In this document: piece by piece, positions 33,125 through 43,958 of the stretch
Position numbering within the stretch: the first letter of the stretch is position 1
Layout of the letters: each line of letters opens with the position of its first letter
Position numbers and translations under genes: made by a program
Assembly (NCBI RefSeq): GCF_035046485.1
Contig: NC_085137.1
Coordinates: 341,176,505-341,240,504, forward strand
DNA: 64,000 nt
Direction of reading: 5' to 3'
Source of the DNA: Aedes albopictus
Taxonomy: Eukaryota; Arthropoda; Insecta; Diptera; Culicidae
The notes under the pieces: generated by a model
Databases searched by the model: none
What the model saw: the letters and a program-made list of their open reading frames with translations, nothing else
Told to the model about the DNA's origin: nothing

Positions 33125-34300
33125 TTCGGGGATTCCTTTAGAAATGCCTTTAGTGATGTTTTTTTTAGAAAATTAGATATTTAAAATTCTAAATTCCAAA
33201 AAGACAAGAAATTTCCTCAAGGTTTTTTTTATATTTTTTTTTCAAAAATCCTCTTAGGAATTCCTCCAAATATAACATCAGAAACTACTCTCGATTTTTT
33301 GGATTTCTCAAGAAATTTCTCCAGAGATTCGTTTAGTCAATTTTTGACGTATTCCTTAATAATTTACTCCAAAAATTCCTTTATAAAATCTTCAAAGGAT
33401 TTTTTTTTGAGAAATGTTTCCAGCGATTCCTTTAAAAGTTCATCTAGAGTTCATTTGAGAAATTCCTTTTAGGTTTTCTGTAGATATTTAAGATTTTATT
33501 CAGTAATTTCTTCAATGAGTTTATTGGGAAGTCTTTAGAAAAAAAATCTAGGGATTTTATCATAAATTTCTCTAGTGATACCGTTAGATATTGTTCCATA
33601 CAGAAGAGATTATTTCTGAAAATCTTCCAGCTGCATCAGTGGTTCAAACAGATTTTTTTAGAGATTGCTTCAGGAATTTCTGCAGTATTTTCTACATAAA
33701 CTCCTCCAAAACTTTCTTCAGGAATTTCATGGATTTCACTGGAAATTCCCGAAAGAATATCTCCAGGAAAGACTGGGATTTCAAAGAATCTAGCATGATT
33801 TTTTTATAATGGTCCCGCAGGAATTCTTCCAGATATTCGTGTAGAAATTTATTCAGAGTTTTTTTTTTTAATTTATCCAGGCATTCCTCTATATATTTTC
33901 CCAGAAATTGCTTCAAGATTTTATTCACGATTCTATTCACGAATTCTTTCATATATATTTGTTTTATTTAGATATTCTTCCAGGAGTTCCTTCAAAAAAC
34001 TATCCAGGTATATTATTAAGGGAGTTCTCCAGAAATTTTTCTTAGAAGGTCTCTAAAGGTACATAAATGGAAAAATAAAACCAGGAGTTTCCCAGTGAGT
34101 AATCATTGGATTACTTCAGATATTTTTCCAAGAACTTTTCCACGAATTTTAACAGAGATTTGACTAGACAATTCTTCAGAAACTCTTCCAGGATTTAATT
34201 TAGAAATACCGTTTAAAAATTATTCTGAAAAACCTTCAGTGATTCGTTCAGAATTTTCTTCAGAAAGTCTTATAGCATTTCAAGGATTTCGTTAGGAACG
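33125..34300. repeat. Degenerate AGAAATTyCTCCA array, part 2
   Basis: A continuation of the array with units like GAATTTCTCCAG and TTCAGGAATTTC at roughly 10-15 bp steps. The frames 33591-33809 and 33692-33952 overlap on opposite strands, as expected when both strands of an array lack stops. No gene is supported. Confidence 0.6.
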
Positions 34301-34422
34301 TCAGCAGGGATTATTTTTTAATTTTTCCGTGGAGTTTACCAAAAATTTCTTTAGGATTTCATGAGATGATTCTCGGCGTAACAGTCGCAATTGCAATCCA
34401 ACGATCAGATATTTTCCTTCAT

Positions 34423-34455
34423 CCAGCGTTTCGATGTGTATTACATCTTCTTCAG
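34423..34455 (-). ncRNA. Hammerhead-like motif, degenerate
   Basis: On the minus strand: CTGAAGA, one extra A, stem GATGT-AATAC-ACATC, then GAAACGC. The flanks ATCCA and TGGAT can pair as stem I. The cleavage triplet expected after GAAAC appears to have lost a base compared with 38378-38416, so activity is unlikely. Confidence 0.45.
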
Positions 34456-34484
34456 TGGATATCTGACACCGAGGAAGATTACAA

Positions 34485-34656
34485 GTAAATAAAAAGAAAA
34501 TCGCGTTAAGTACTGTTCCTTTGAATTCCACTAAGAATTTGCATCCTTTGACAATGTCAAAGGATGCAAATTCTTAGTCAATGTCAATGTCAAAGGATGC
34601 AAATTCTTAGTGGAATTCAAAGGAACAGTACTTAACGCGATTTTCTTTTTATTTAC
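34485..34656. repeat. Perfect hairpin, 69-nt arms
   Basis: Arms 34485-34553 and 34588-34656 are exact reverse complements by eye, from GTAAATAAAAAGAAAATCGC to the CATCCTTTGACA side. The 34-bp loop contains a second copy of the arm tip (CAAAGGATGCAAATTCTTAG), suggesting a local duplication. The hairpin sits between two hammerhead-like repeats, 34423 (minus) and 34691 (plus). Confidence 0.85.
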
Positions 34657-34687
34657 AGATATTCCCCTAACAAGCCCAGGTTAATCA

Positions 34688-34795
34688 TCATCAGATTACA
34701 AGTGGTAGTCGAAATACGCGTATCTGTCAAAGGATAAGCAAAAGAGGGCGGAAATAAATGGTACAATAACTGATTACACTCATTCGAAAAAATCG
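34688..34795 (+). repeat. Dispersed repeat with decayed hammerhead-like core
   Basis: This segment matches the reverse of 4320-4440: GATTACAAGTGGTAGTCGAA then ATACGCGTATCTG at 34693-34727, and GATTACACTCATTCGAAAAA at its end. The CTGA strand of the core is replaced by ATCATCA, so it is a degenerate copy. Confidence 0.6.
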
Positions 34796-37430
34796 TAGAA
34801 AATTGAATTGATTTTGAAACTCCATACATTTTGTATGGGATGAAAAAAATGGTGAAAAACTTTAAACCTCATTTACTCGAAAGTGGTTTTTGTCACTTAC
34901 ACTCCTTTGATTCTAACCCCCTCATATATCATGTAAATTTGTGTAACCCAGAGTCTTGTTGAACTACATGACATATAATAGAAGTTTACATGATATTTCC
35001 TGGCTTTCACATGATATGTCATGTAAACGTCTGTGATATCCTATGCTCCATATATTGCATCATATGTCACAGAAGTTTACACTCTTTTATCGATCTGTGT
35101 GTGTCTTCTAATTTTCAAGTTTTTCCCAGCTGGATTACACTTTTGTGATATCTTCAAGAAGCCGCCTTGCATCCTGTATCCTTGCAGATAGAAATGCACT
35201 GGATTCTAGATACAGTAAACTAAAATTTGTATATTTAAGAATGTGACTGTTGATAATTGTTACGATTCGTTTTTCGTGTTTTGTTCTAAGTATGTGATTT
35301 TGACTAACTATAACTGTCTGATGGCGAAAGTTCAGGCACGTACTATGTATTATTCAACTTTTGGTAGAATTTACATTGTTTGCACTTATTTATGTATGAT
35401 TATCTCTCATTAATCGACATTCGCCACATGGTGGGAGCGATGAGGAAATCAAATTCGCCTTGTAGGCTAGTCGTTTTCCATAAAAATCTTTAGCATTGAC
35501 ATACTGTAACTGTTCTCTCCTTCTAACGAATTAAAATATAATTGAACGATGAATTTCAAATATGCAGTTTTTTTTTCTATCACTCCTAGCATACAAAATT
35601 TCAGATATTTCGGTACAACTACGAAATCCGCATCTTCCATGCATATCATGGGATGACACTGAACGTGAAGTTTTGTTTCTAATTAAACTCAAATAACCCA
35701 AAACTTCTCCAGTATCTCGTCGTCTACTAACGGAAGCAGAATTCTCTTTCTTTTTCACTTATAATCTCTAGAAACCGACCGTAAAACTGAAAGCAGTTTT
35801 TGCTCGGTACAAACTTGCCGTTTTTCCCCAACGCAGATGTGAACTATTTCAATTTTAACTTCTAAACCTCACCAAGTTCCACTGAATGTTACCAGCTGGC
35901 GTTGGAACCCGGATGCAGTTAAGTTTCTTTTCATTTACTTGCTTTCGAAAGTGTGCAGCACTCACATAATCTTGCACTGCTGAGAAGCAGGGTTCTACCC
36001 CCGGTTACCCCCCGCTACATATTCTTGTAGTTTTCGCACAGTGTCGCCTCAGCCATCCATTGTTGTCTCAGTGTCTCACTGTTTAATGATGGGGTGCAGC
36101 AGTACAAATGTGTTTGGGTGATACTTTTCTGGCGTTTGGATTCAAAGGAGTCTGCTGGAAGTAAACTGCACCCTGTGCAGTGCACTCAACGACCACTCAC
36201 AGTCGGATGTTCTTTGGAAAAAGGGAACACTTAACAACCTTGAACTTTCAGGGCAGCCGTGCTCCCCCTGTTCCGTTTTTCTGATCTACAACTGTAACCG
36301 TGCTGGCGCTGGGAAGTTATGAATAGAGTTCGCCTTGTGCTGGTTGTCGTTTTGAAAAGGTACTTACAGGTACCACTACTGCAGGAACTGTTATTTTTTC
36401 AAATATCTTTGCAATGCAGATACGCAAAGGGCATCTGCTCTTTGGAAAGAGATGTGCAAAGTGCTGACTGGGGTTTGAAATTAAATTTCTTTGCTAGTAC
36501 CTACTCGCAATTTGTATTTTGCATCCGGGCGAAAGTTCTGGCGAATCATTTATCATAATGCAACTGTGGCCACCAACAATGTTAATTTGAAATAGTTTCT
36601 AATTGAGCCGATGGACATCATAGTAGAAATAGAGGGATTACAATTGTGAAAATCTTAACGTTTTTCTGTTCCAATTATTAAAGTTGATAGACTGACTCAG
36701 AAAAACTGGAGTGGTAAAATATATTTGTAAGTCAATTATTTAACTTAAGACAAAGGATTACCAAGCAGTTTTTTTATTTGATACGTTACGCTAAGAGGAA
36801 GAAAAATTCCAAGTTGATTTTATTTTATCACTTTATATGAACGCTATACTACATTAGTGTGAAATGTTCACACTGTCGATTAGTATGCTAACTAGCTTCG
36901 ATCTCGAAAACTGCCGCATCATCCCAATTTATCAAGAAAGTATTGTTCAAAAGGAAAACCCATCTCATTGGCCGTACAATACAGAGCTCTTTGCAAAATA
37001 AAATGTTTCGTCTCCGGTTGTTGCCTCCAGCATGAAAAGTCCAAGCGTGACCCTTTTCAAAATAAATGCTCTTCCGGATTCACCTTTAAAAATCGTAATC
37101 ATCTTTATTCCGTACCAACCGATAGGATAGAAGAAAAAGATGAAAACGGTTTTTACGGTTTCTACCTTGCTTGGCTTAGGCTCTTCTAATGCCTTCCGGA
37201 CTCCGGAGTGAGCGTTAAATTTAACGACTTCAAATCTTTAACGTAATCTGGGAAAGGGTGAATTTTGGTTTTCAGCGGTTATTATCATGCTGCTTGCAAA
37301 AAAGTATTAAGGAACATTAATTTTAAAAACAGTTCAGTTGTTATGCAGTTTAGGTGAGAGTCAAGTTGGAAGCAAATGTTTAATATTGCCTGTCATCCAG
37401 TCACTCCATGGCATGAACTTTTTTTTTCAA
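34796..37430. other. Longest stretch without recognised repeats or genes
   Basis: About 34915-35090 contains repeated CATGTAAAC/GTTTACATGA words in both orientations, perhaps an old MITE. From about 35850 to 36350 base composition is more balanced. The frames 35467-35758 (minus), 36319-36558 and 36968-37189 (plus) show no domain. This is the best candidate in the window for host unique DNA or an intron. Confidence 0.4.
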
Positions 37431-37560
37431 TTTATTGCATAAGATTTATAGCTTGATCTGTGGTACAGTTGGGCACACGTTTGCCTCATATGCGGACGAT
37501 CATGAGTTTGGTTCCCAGCTTCCAACACTTGAAGTTCTTCTCGAGAGAGTCGCCATAATT
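37431..37560 (+). repeat. SINE head fragment (tRNA-derived)
   Basis: It contains an A-box-like GTGGTACAGTTGG and a B-box-like GAGTTTGGTTCCC about 40 bp later, with TTTGCCTCATATGCGG between them as a remnant of the anticodon arm. The copy is diverged. Confidence 0.55.
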
Positions 37561-37689
37561 ATATTTTTCATTCAACGCACAACTTGCAAAACCGCAAGAT
37601 CTATCCCCCGAATCATCAAAAGATGTGCTCTTGATTTGAAGATAATATCTTCCCTCCAAGTTAATATGGGCTGCATCGAGCAGCTCTCC

Positions 37690-38335
37690 AAGATTAAGAT
37701 TTGTCAGAAATTCTCCAGATATTCTCCCAGGGATTTATTCAGGATTTCTTCCAATTTCTTTAGCAATTTTTCTAGGCATTCCTCCAAAAAATTTTTTAAG
37801 GGATTCCTTCCGAAATTTGTCCAGATTTTTTATCCAGGGATTCCTCCAGGAATTTCACCAGGGATTACTCCACGAATTTCTCCAGGAATTCTTCCTGAAA
37901 TACATACAACGATTCGTCCATGAAATCCTTCGATAATTTCTCCAGGAATTTCTCCTAAGATTCCTAGCGTAATTTTACTAGAAATACCTCAAAAAATTTT
38001 TCTAGGAATTCCTCCAAAAATTTATTTAGGGATTCCTATATAAATTCCTCCAAGGATTCTTCATGGATTTTCAGGGATTTCTCCAGGGACTCCTGCATCT
38101 TGGAGAAATCTTTGTAGAAGTTTGCGGAAGATTTTTTTGGAAGAATCCCTGGAAGAATTAATTCAGGAATTCATTAAGGAATTCCTTGAGGAAAATGTGG
38201 AGAAATATTTGGAGAAATTACTGGTAGATTTCGTGGAGGAGTTCCTGGATGAATTTTTAAAGAAATCTTTGGAGGGATTTTTGGAAAAAAAATCGTAGCA
38301 AAATCTCTGAAGGATTTGGTGTTGCAGGAGTTAAA
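37690..38335. repeat. GGAATTCCTCCA array with orientation switch
   Basis: From 37690 to about 38100 units read TTCCTCCAGGAATTTC; from about 38100 to 38335 they read the complement (GGAAGAATnCCTGGA). The switch makes a loose inverted repeat around 38100. The array leaves frame 37435-37923 open (peptide PGIPPGISPGITPRISPGI), a repeat artefact. Confidence 0.7.
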
Positions 38336-38377
38336 CGGCTTCGCAGTCTTCAATGCGGAAAACGAGGTTTAATGTTT

Positions 38378-38416
38378 ACCCGACGTTTCGACACTGGGAT
38401 TTTGTGTCATCTTCAG
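38378..38416 (-). ncRNA. Hammerhead ribozyme-like motif
   Basis: On the minus strand the core is CTGAAGA (fits CUGANGA), one extra T, stem II GACAC with loop AAAATCCCA and GTGTC, then GAAA, a minimal self-complementary stem III (ACGT) and the cleavage triplet GTC. Stem I is formed by TACCC before the core and GGGTA after GTC. Such hammerheads with tiny stem III are known from Penelope-like and other retroelements. The extra base between the core and stem II is unusual. Only the motif is seen; no retroelement protein lies nearby. Confidence 0.5.
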
Positions 38417-38439
38417 GGGTACTAAAATTAAATACATGA

Positions 38440-38665
38440 ACTAGTCAGTTGATCCGCCAAGAGATTTCTGAAAGAGTTTCTGGATGAATTCCGGCAAAAA
38501 TTCTTGGTGGAGTTTCTAGAGGAATGCCTGTAGGAATTCCTGGAGAAATAATTTAAGCAATTTTTGGATGAACTCCTGGAGGTATCATTGGAGGAGTTCT
38601 TGTTAGAATTACTGGAAGAATTTGTGAAGTTATTTCTAGAGGAATGTCCAAGCAACAACGTGGAG
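38440..38665. repeat. GGAATTCCTGGA array, middle part
   Basis: Units such as GAATTCCTGGAGAAAT and GGAATGCCTGTAG follow each other up to the SINE at 38671. The minus-strand frame 38428-38658 is serine/asparagine-rich because of the repeat. Confidence 0.6.
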
Positions 38666-38670
38666 GAATG

Positions 38671-38888
38671 TGGAGCTTCGTAGCCGTGCGGCTTAGAGTC
38701 ACCAAGCTTCTAATAGTACCATGCTGTGAGGCGAAGGTTCGATTTCCGCTCCAGGCGATGAAACTTTTCATGAGAATAGTTTTCTCTCCGTATTAACTGG
38801 CGCATGCTCCGTATGTCCCTTGTCTAGTGTTAAGTTTCATTCAGTCTGTATAGCCTCTGGCTAAAGACAGTGTCCGTGTCTTTTTTTC
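38671..38888 (+). repeat. tRNA-derived SINE
   Basis: The head has an A-box region CGTAGCCGTGCGGCTTAGAG and B box GGTTCGATTTCC; the body contains ACTGGCGCATGCTCCGTATG and the copy ends in a T run. It is a third SINE type in the window. Limits are approximate. Confidence 0.7.
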
Positions 38889-38904
38889 CTAAAGGAGTTA
38901 TTAA

Positions 38905-39480
38905 CCCTCAAAACCCCAGGACAAACTTTTTATTTTTAATCGGCTGATGCTCAGGAATTATAAAATATAAAAATAAGCGGTTTTCTCAATAATAATTGAT
39001 GGGAAGAGTTGTACTTCATACAAGGGTAGTTGTCAAACCGGAAATCTATGCTTGAACCTGAATTTGCACCGAAAATAAGTGTTCCCTGGTGCAAAATGAT
39101 TATGATCACAAAAAAAACAGTGTGCCCCGAGTCCTACCGGAAGTAAACATCTGGGACCAAGTTTCAGATGCAACCCGTGCTTGAAAACAACTTCAGCATT
39201 GTGTTCTTGTGTTGGCCTACCATTTCAATTTGTTAAAGAGTTCAGAATTATTATAAAATGTCAGATTCATAGGCAAACCGCTTATACATTGCACCAGGGA
39301 ATACTTATTTCCGGTGCAAAAACAGGTTCAAACATGAACTTTCTGTGTGACAACTACCCTAACATGAAGTACAACTCTTCCCATCGATTATAGTGAAATG
39401 ATAACCGCTTATTTCTATATTTTACAGAACCTGAGTATCAGCCGATTAAAAATAAAAAGTTTGTTCTGAGGCTTTGAGGG
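38905..39480. mobile_element. piggyBac-like MITE, 576 bp
   Basis: The ends CCCTCAAAnCCnCAGnACAAAC are inverted at the right (to GAGGG), flanked by TTAA on the left (38901-38904) and TTGA on the right (39481-39484), a probable one-base decay of TTAA. The arms continue with TTTTTATTTTTAATCGGCTG and AGTTGTACTTCATnnnAGGG. It has no transposase; frame 39181-39393 is unsupported. Confidence 0.82.
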
Positions 39481-39484
39481 TTGA

Positions 39485-41285
39485 GGCAATTCCTGGAAGA
39501 AATTGCTAAAGGAATTCCTGAAATAATTTTTGGAGGTTTTTTTGGAGGAATTTCCTGTTCAAATTGTATGGAAAATCCTAGAAGAATTCTCGAAGGAATT
39601 CCCAAAGACATTCTTGGAGGAGTAAATGGAGGATTTCTTGGAGGAACTCCTGAAGGAGCTTTTGGAAGGAAATTCCTGGAGAAATTTATGAAGAAATCCC
39701 TGGACAAATTCTTAAAAAAAATCTGGCAGAATCCCTGGACGGATTTCTGGATGAATTCATGGAAATAGCTCTAAAAGAGCGAGTTCCTGTAGGAATTCCA
39801 AGAGGATTTTTTTGGGGATTTTCAAGAAAAAATCCTAAGGAGTTATTCCTAAAAAAAAATCTGAAGGAACTTTTGGAACAATTTCAATACGATTTCTTAT
39901 CCTCCAGGAATTTCTTTCAAAATTCCTCCAGGTATTCTGCCGGAAATTCCTACAGTAATTTTCAATAATTCCTCCAGGAATTCCTCCGACAATTCCTCCG
40001 TTAATTTCTCTAAGAATTTACCCATGAGTTCCTCTGGGAATTCCTCCTGAAATTTCTCCGAGAATTCCTTCAAGAATTACTTCAGGAGAAATCCCCGGAG
40101 GAGTTCCCGGAGGAATACCTAGAATAATTCTCGGATATATTCCCGGGGGAATCCTTTGAGTAATTCCCGGAGAAATTGCTGGTGGAATTCCTGGAGGAAA
40201 TCCCGGGTAGAATTGCTTAAGGAATCCGTGATGGAATTCCTGAAGGAATGCCTGGATGAATCCCTGAAAAAAATTTAGGAGGAATCCATAGAGAAATTAA
40301 AAAAAGTCTCTGACGGAATTTCTCCATCAATTCCTGGAGTATCTCTAAAGGAGTCCCTGGCAGAGTTTCTGGGGGAGTCCCTGGTCTACTTCTTGAATGA
40401 ACCTTTGGAGGAATTTCTTGAGGAATCTCTGGAGAAATTATTTGAGATATTTCTGGAGAAAGCGCAGGAAAGCATTCCTGGATGAAGCATTGTAGGAAAT
40501 ACTAGAGAAATCCCTAGAGAAACTTTCGGAGGAATCCCTGGAGGAATTTCTAGAAGGATTCCTAGAGAAACCCATATAGCAATCCCAGGAAAAATCACTA
40601 AGGGATTCCTCCTAGAGGAATTCCTGAAGAAATTTCTGGATAAATTGCATCAAGAATTCTTCAAAGAGTTTCTGCAATAAGGTTCCGGAGGAATTCTTGG
40701 AGAAATTCTCGGAGAAATTCCTGGAGGAATTTCCAGATGATTTTCCGGAAGAATTCGTGGGCTAATTTCTGGAGAAAATCTTAGTGGAATTATTGAAAAA
40801 CAAATCCTGGTAGAATTCCTGAATCAGGAGCAATTGTCGGAGGTACTCAAGGAGGTATTCTCTAGGTATTCCTCTAGGAATTCTTGAAAAAGTAAAAAAA
40901 AAAAATCTGAAGGAATTTTCGGTAGACTACCTGGAGAAATTTCCGAATAAATTCATGGAGGAATTTCCAGAGGAATTCAAAGGGAAACTCCCTGGTGAAA
41001 TTTCCGGAAGAGTTCCCTTGAGAAATTCTGGAGTATTGCTTGTATGATTCCCTTGTGAAATTTTTTGAAGAATTCCTGGACGTATCTTTGGAGGAATTTC
41101 TGTAGGAATCTCTAGAGAAATCTGTGGGGGATTCCCTGGAAAAATTCCTGTAGGAAAGTTTGAAGGAATTCTGGAGGAATGTCAGGAATTTTATTTTTAG
41201 AAAAACCCTTCCTCCAAAAAATCGTCAAGAAATTGTTCCAGTAATTTCTCCAGGAACTTCTCAAACTATTCCTTCATCGTAGAGT
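39485..41285. repeat. Main GGAATTCCTGGAGGAATT array
   Basis: About 1.8 kb of imperfect units, 12-15 bp apart, built on GGAATTCC and CTGGAGGAA in mixed order, with orientation flips near 39900-40080. The core GGAATTCC is itself palindromic. Frames 39438-39707, 39481-39768, 39759-39968 and 40386-40598 only reflect the low stop frequency of the array. Confidence 0.85.
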
Positions 41286-41334
41286 CTTCGTAGATTCTAG
41301 GTATTATGGCGTAATATTATTAGGGGGATTCCTA

Positions 41335-41685
41335 GGGGGATTCACTTAACAGCGTAAACTGATTAAACTGATTTAACGTCGCGATCACCGGTTGTCTTGA
41401 TTATTTCATTCGCAATTGATTTGCGCGATTGATTTGATTATTTCATTCGCAAAATCATAAAACATTTCAAATAAGCAGAAATTCATGGCTTATGCAGCAA
41501 TTCAATAGGGGGATTCACTTAACAGCGTAAGCTGATTAAACTGATTAAACGTCGCGATCATCAAGGCAATCTTCGATTATTTCATTCGCAAAATCATGAA
41601 ACATTTCAAATAAGCAGAAAATCATGGCTTACGCAGCAATTTAATCTGTTTAGTGAGTACCCCTAATCTGTTTAGTGAGTACCCC
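41335..41685. mobile_element. GGGGGATTCACTTAAC MITE, outer copy
   Basis: The left end is GGGGGATTCACTTAACAGCG (TA at 41333-41334) and the right end is CTGTTTAGTGAGTACCCC (TA at 41686-41687). A second family member (41518-41663) sits inside at another TA. The interior shares GATTATTTCATTCGCAAAAT and AACATTTCAAATAAGCAGAA with the inner copy. An extra partial end (TAGGGGGATTCC) precedes it at 41321. Tc1/mariner-like by its target. Confidence 0.88.
41518..41663. mobile_element. GGGGGATTCACTTAAC MITE, inner copy
   Basis: A 146-bp copy with the same ends as its host element, flanked by TA at 41516-41517 and 41664-41665. The doubled right end (two consecutive CTGTTTAGTGAGTACCCCTA blocks) is the signature of insertion into a TA near the host copy's right end. 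Confidence 0.88.
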
Positions 41686-41746
41686 TATAGGGCACTGCAC
41701 GAACGAAATCAAAACAGTGCCGTGCCCTTTTGATTATGTGGTATTT

Positions 41747-41896
41747 GGGAGATTCACTAAACTGCTGTGCTACGTCGCAAGCGTCAAGGCAATTTTTGAT
41801 TATTTTATTTACAATTTTTATGAAACATTTCAATAAGCGGATAATCATGGCTTACGCTTCTATTTACGCTGTTTGGCTAGCTGTTTAGTGAATCCT
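41747..41896. mobile_element. Diverged member of the same MITE family
   Basis: Left end GGGAGATTCACTAAACTGC, right end CTGTTTAGTGAATCC, and the interior words GTCAAGGCAAT, TTGATTAT, ACATTTC and AATCATGGCTTACGC match the copies at 41335-41685. Confidence 0.75.
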
Positions 41897-41991
41897 TTTA
41901 TTATGACTATGATGGGTTTGATGTTGTACAAATGAATGTATGTAATGTATTGAATATGTATAAAGCGATTCAAGCAAATTCAGCATACATA

Positions 41992-42204
41992 GGGTCTTGT
42001 ACCATTTGGGTAGGTGCACCTATTTTGGGCACTTGCCGCTATAACTAAGTCAATTTCAAACCGATTGATTTGAATTTTTGTATAGAGTTAGATAGTGCAC
42101 TTGCCTAACTCTATACAAAAATTCAAATCAATCGGTTTGAAATTGACTTAGTTATAGCAGCAAGTGCCCAAAATAGGTACACCTGTCCAAATGGTACAAG
42201 ACCC
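41992..42204. mobile_element. 213-bp snapback MITE with TA flanks
   Basis: The element is an almost complete palindrome: each half runs from GGGTCTTGTACCATTTGG through TTTTGGGCACTTG to TTGAATTTTTGTATAGAGTT, with a short centre at about 42088-42102. TA flanks it at 41990-41991 and 42205-42206. Confidence 0.9.
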
Positions 42205-42206
42205 TA

Positions 42207-43375
42207 CAACAATCAGAATGTGTCCTATGCTACTGCTGTTGTGCTAAAGCCGTTTTTGTTTATTCACATGTTTATAAAACCATATCAGCAGCATAAGACA
42301 AAACAAAAAGTCTTGCAACAAATTTGATAAATTTTCGAGGTCTTGATCTCGCAGATTTACGATGTTTAGCTCGAACGACGGTTTACAGAAAAAAAGCGGT
42401 CACATATTTTTATGCTAATTCCCCTGTGTTGCGTTTTAAGCTATCACGTTTGGCAACGCACAATTGCCGTTCGGTCTTTATTTTTTTCTTGGCTGGCAGA
42501 CTTGGTTCCGCCCCAAAACTCCAACCCCACCCCATAGGCTCCAGAGTACAATCAACCTTTATTCCTGTGAAAAATATACTATACTATGATACCAGCTCGT
42601 GTCTGGGTTCTCGTGAATTCCCAAGCGTTGCGTAGACTCTGCTGAATTTTATTTTTCTTCCATTTTTTTTTTTCTCCTTTTGCCTATGTTTCATCTCGAC
42701 GGATTCTCGCAGAATATTGCCTTCCGTGCAAGTATATTTTTAGCACCGCCGACAAGTGCTTTTGTATGGAATAAGCTTTATGTTTATCAACCAACAAGAA
42801 AGGGACGTGACGCCTTGGAATTGGAGATCATCGTCATCTACGCTTTTTCTCTGCAGTTTCGCTGAAGGATGCTGGGGATGGCTCGGAGCTGCCAACGACG
42901 ACGACGACGATGACGACAGCCTTCCCGACCAATGTATAGGTAGTTCAAGCACAAAGATGGAAACCATGAAGGGAAGAAGCCCGGAGGAAAGTGAAAATTC
43001 AGAACGAATCTAGGATGGGCTACATAGGACTGCGTACGTAGCACAGTGGCACACAGAACCAGAGACAGCGGAGAGTTGCGATGGAAGCTCACGGGTAAAG
43101 CCTTCGATGAAATGCTGCTCTCGGTTGAGGGAATCCTTTATTTAGAGATGAAGTCATTCAGCCGATGTAATACTGGTTGGACGATTTCCATTCAGGGTCA
43201 TTGCCGCTGGGCAGCACTTGAAACAAACTGCACCATGAATGGAAACGATGTAGTAGAGTGCAAAAGGATATTTTAGTCACGAGTCATTCATTCCGAATGA
43301 ATGTAGGTTGGTATCGAGCTGGAACCCCATGATTGAAGTACTTTGAAAAGTTTTGTTCGAAACTACGTTTGAAGT
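42207..43375. other. No recognised gene; balanced base composition
   Basis: The region includes an imperfect ACGACGACGACGATGACGAC run near 42895-42916 that gives an acidic stretch in frame 42756-43013. The overlapping frames on both strands (42680-43276) show no domain, and no splice pair was convincing. It may be unique host DNA. Confidence 0.4.
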
Positions 43376-43958
43376 ATAGTCACGGTGTGCCGAAAACCGT
43401 TATTAACAAATAAAAATGTCCATCCAAACGGCACCCGGCATTCGAAAGATATACTATTCTAGTATCTCCTCTGAAAATTTTAAAATCTTTCATCGAGGGA
43501 AACTAAAGTTTTTGTGATTTGAAGATTTTGAGCCATTTCCATAGGATTTTCTTATATGAGTAAATATGCACGCACGGTGTGCCTCATATCAATATTAACA
43601 AATAAAAATGTACTCCAAACTTACACCCGGCATTCGAAAGATTTACTATTCTAGTATCTCCTCCGAAAATTTGAAAAAAAATTATCGAGGGAAATCAAAG
43701 TTTTACTGTTTGAAGATTTTTTTCTATTTTCATAGAATTAACTCATATATGGGAACATTATCATACGGTGCTCTTCATATCATAAACAAATAATAACACT
43801 GCTCAACATTTTTTTTAAAACTTCGAATTATGAGAAGAGAAAAAAAAGAACAGGGTTTTGGAACCCTAGAAGTGTGATATTGAAAGAATTTTCGAAAAAT
43901 ATTGGAACGGGACTTCACAGTTCAAGACCGAAGTTTTAATTTAGAACTTGGGGTGTTG

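Noticed and set aside
34301..34531. 76-residue minus-strand frame ending in a charged stretch
   Set aside because: It runs through the hairpin and the hammerhead-like repeat; both are non-coding structures.
37435..37923. 162-residue frame with a collagen-like PGI repeat
   Set aside because: The repeat peptide is the translation of the TTCCTCCAGGAATTTC array, and the first part lies in a SINE remnant.
38428..38771. Serine/asparagine-rich frames on the minus strand
   Set aside because: They translate the GGAATTCCTGGA array and the adjacent SINE.
39485..41285. CRISPR-like or other regular repeat array
   Set aside because: Units are irregular, there are no unique spacers of fixed length, and the sequence is eukaryotic.
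42756..43013. Frame with a run of aspartates that could look like an acidic protein
   Set aside because: The run comes from an imperfect GAC/GAT microsatellite, the opposite strand is also open, and no domain or splice structure supports it.
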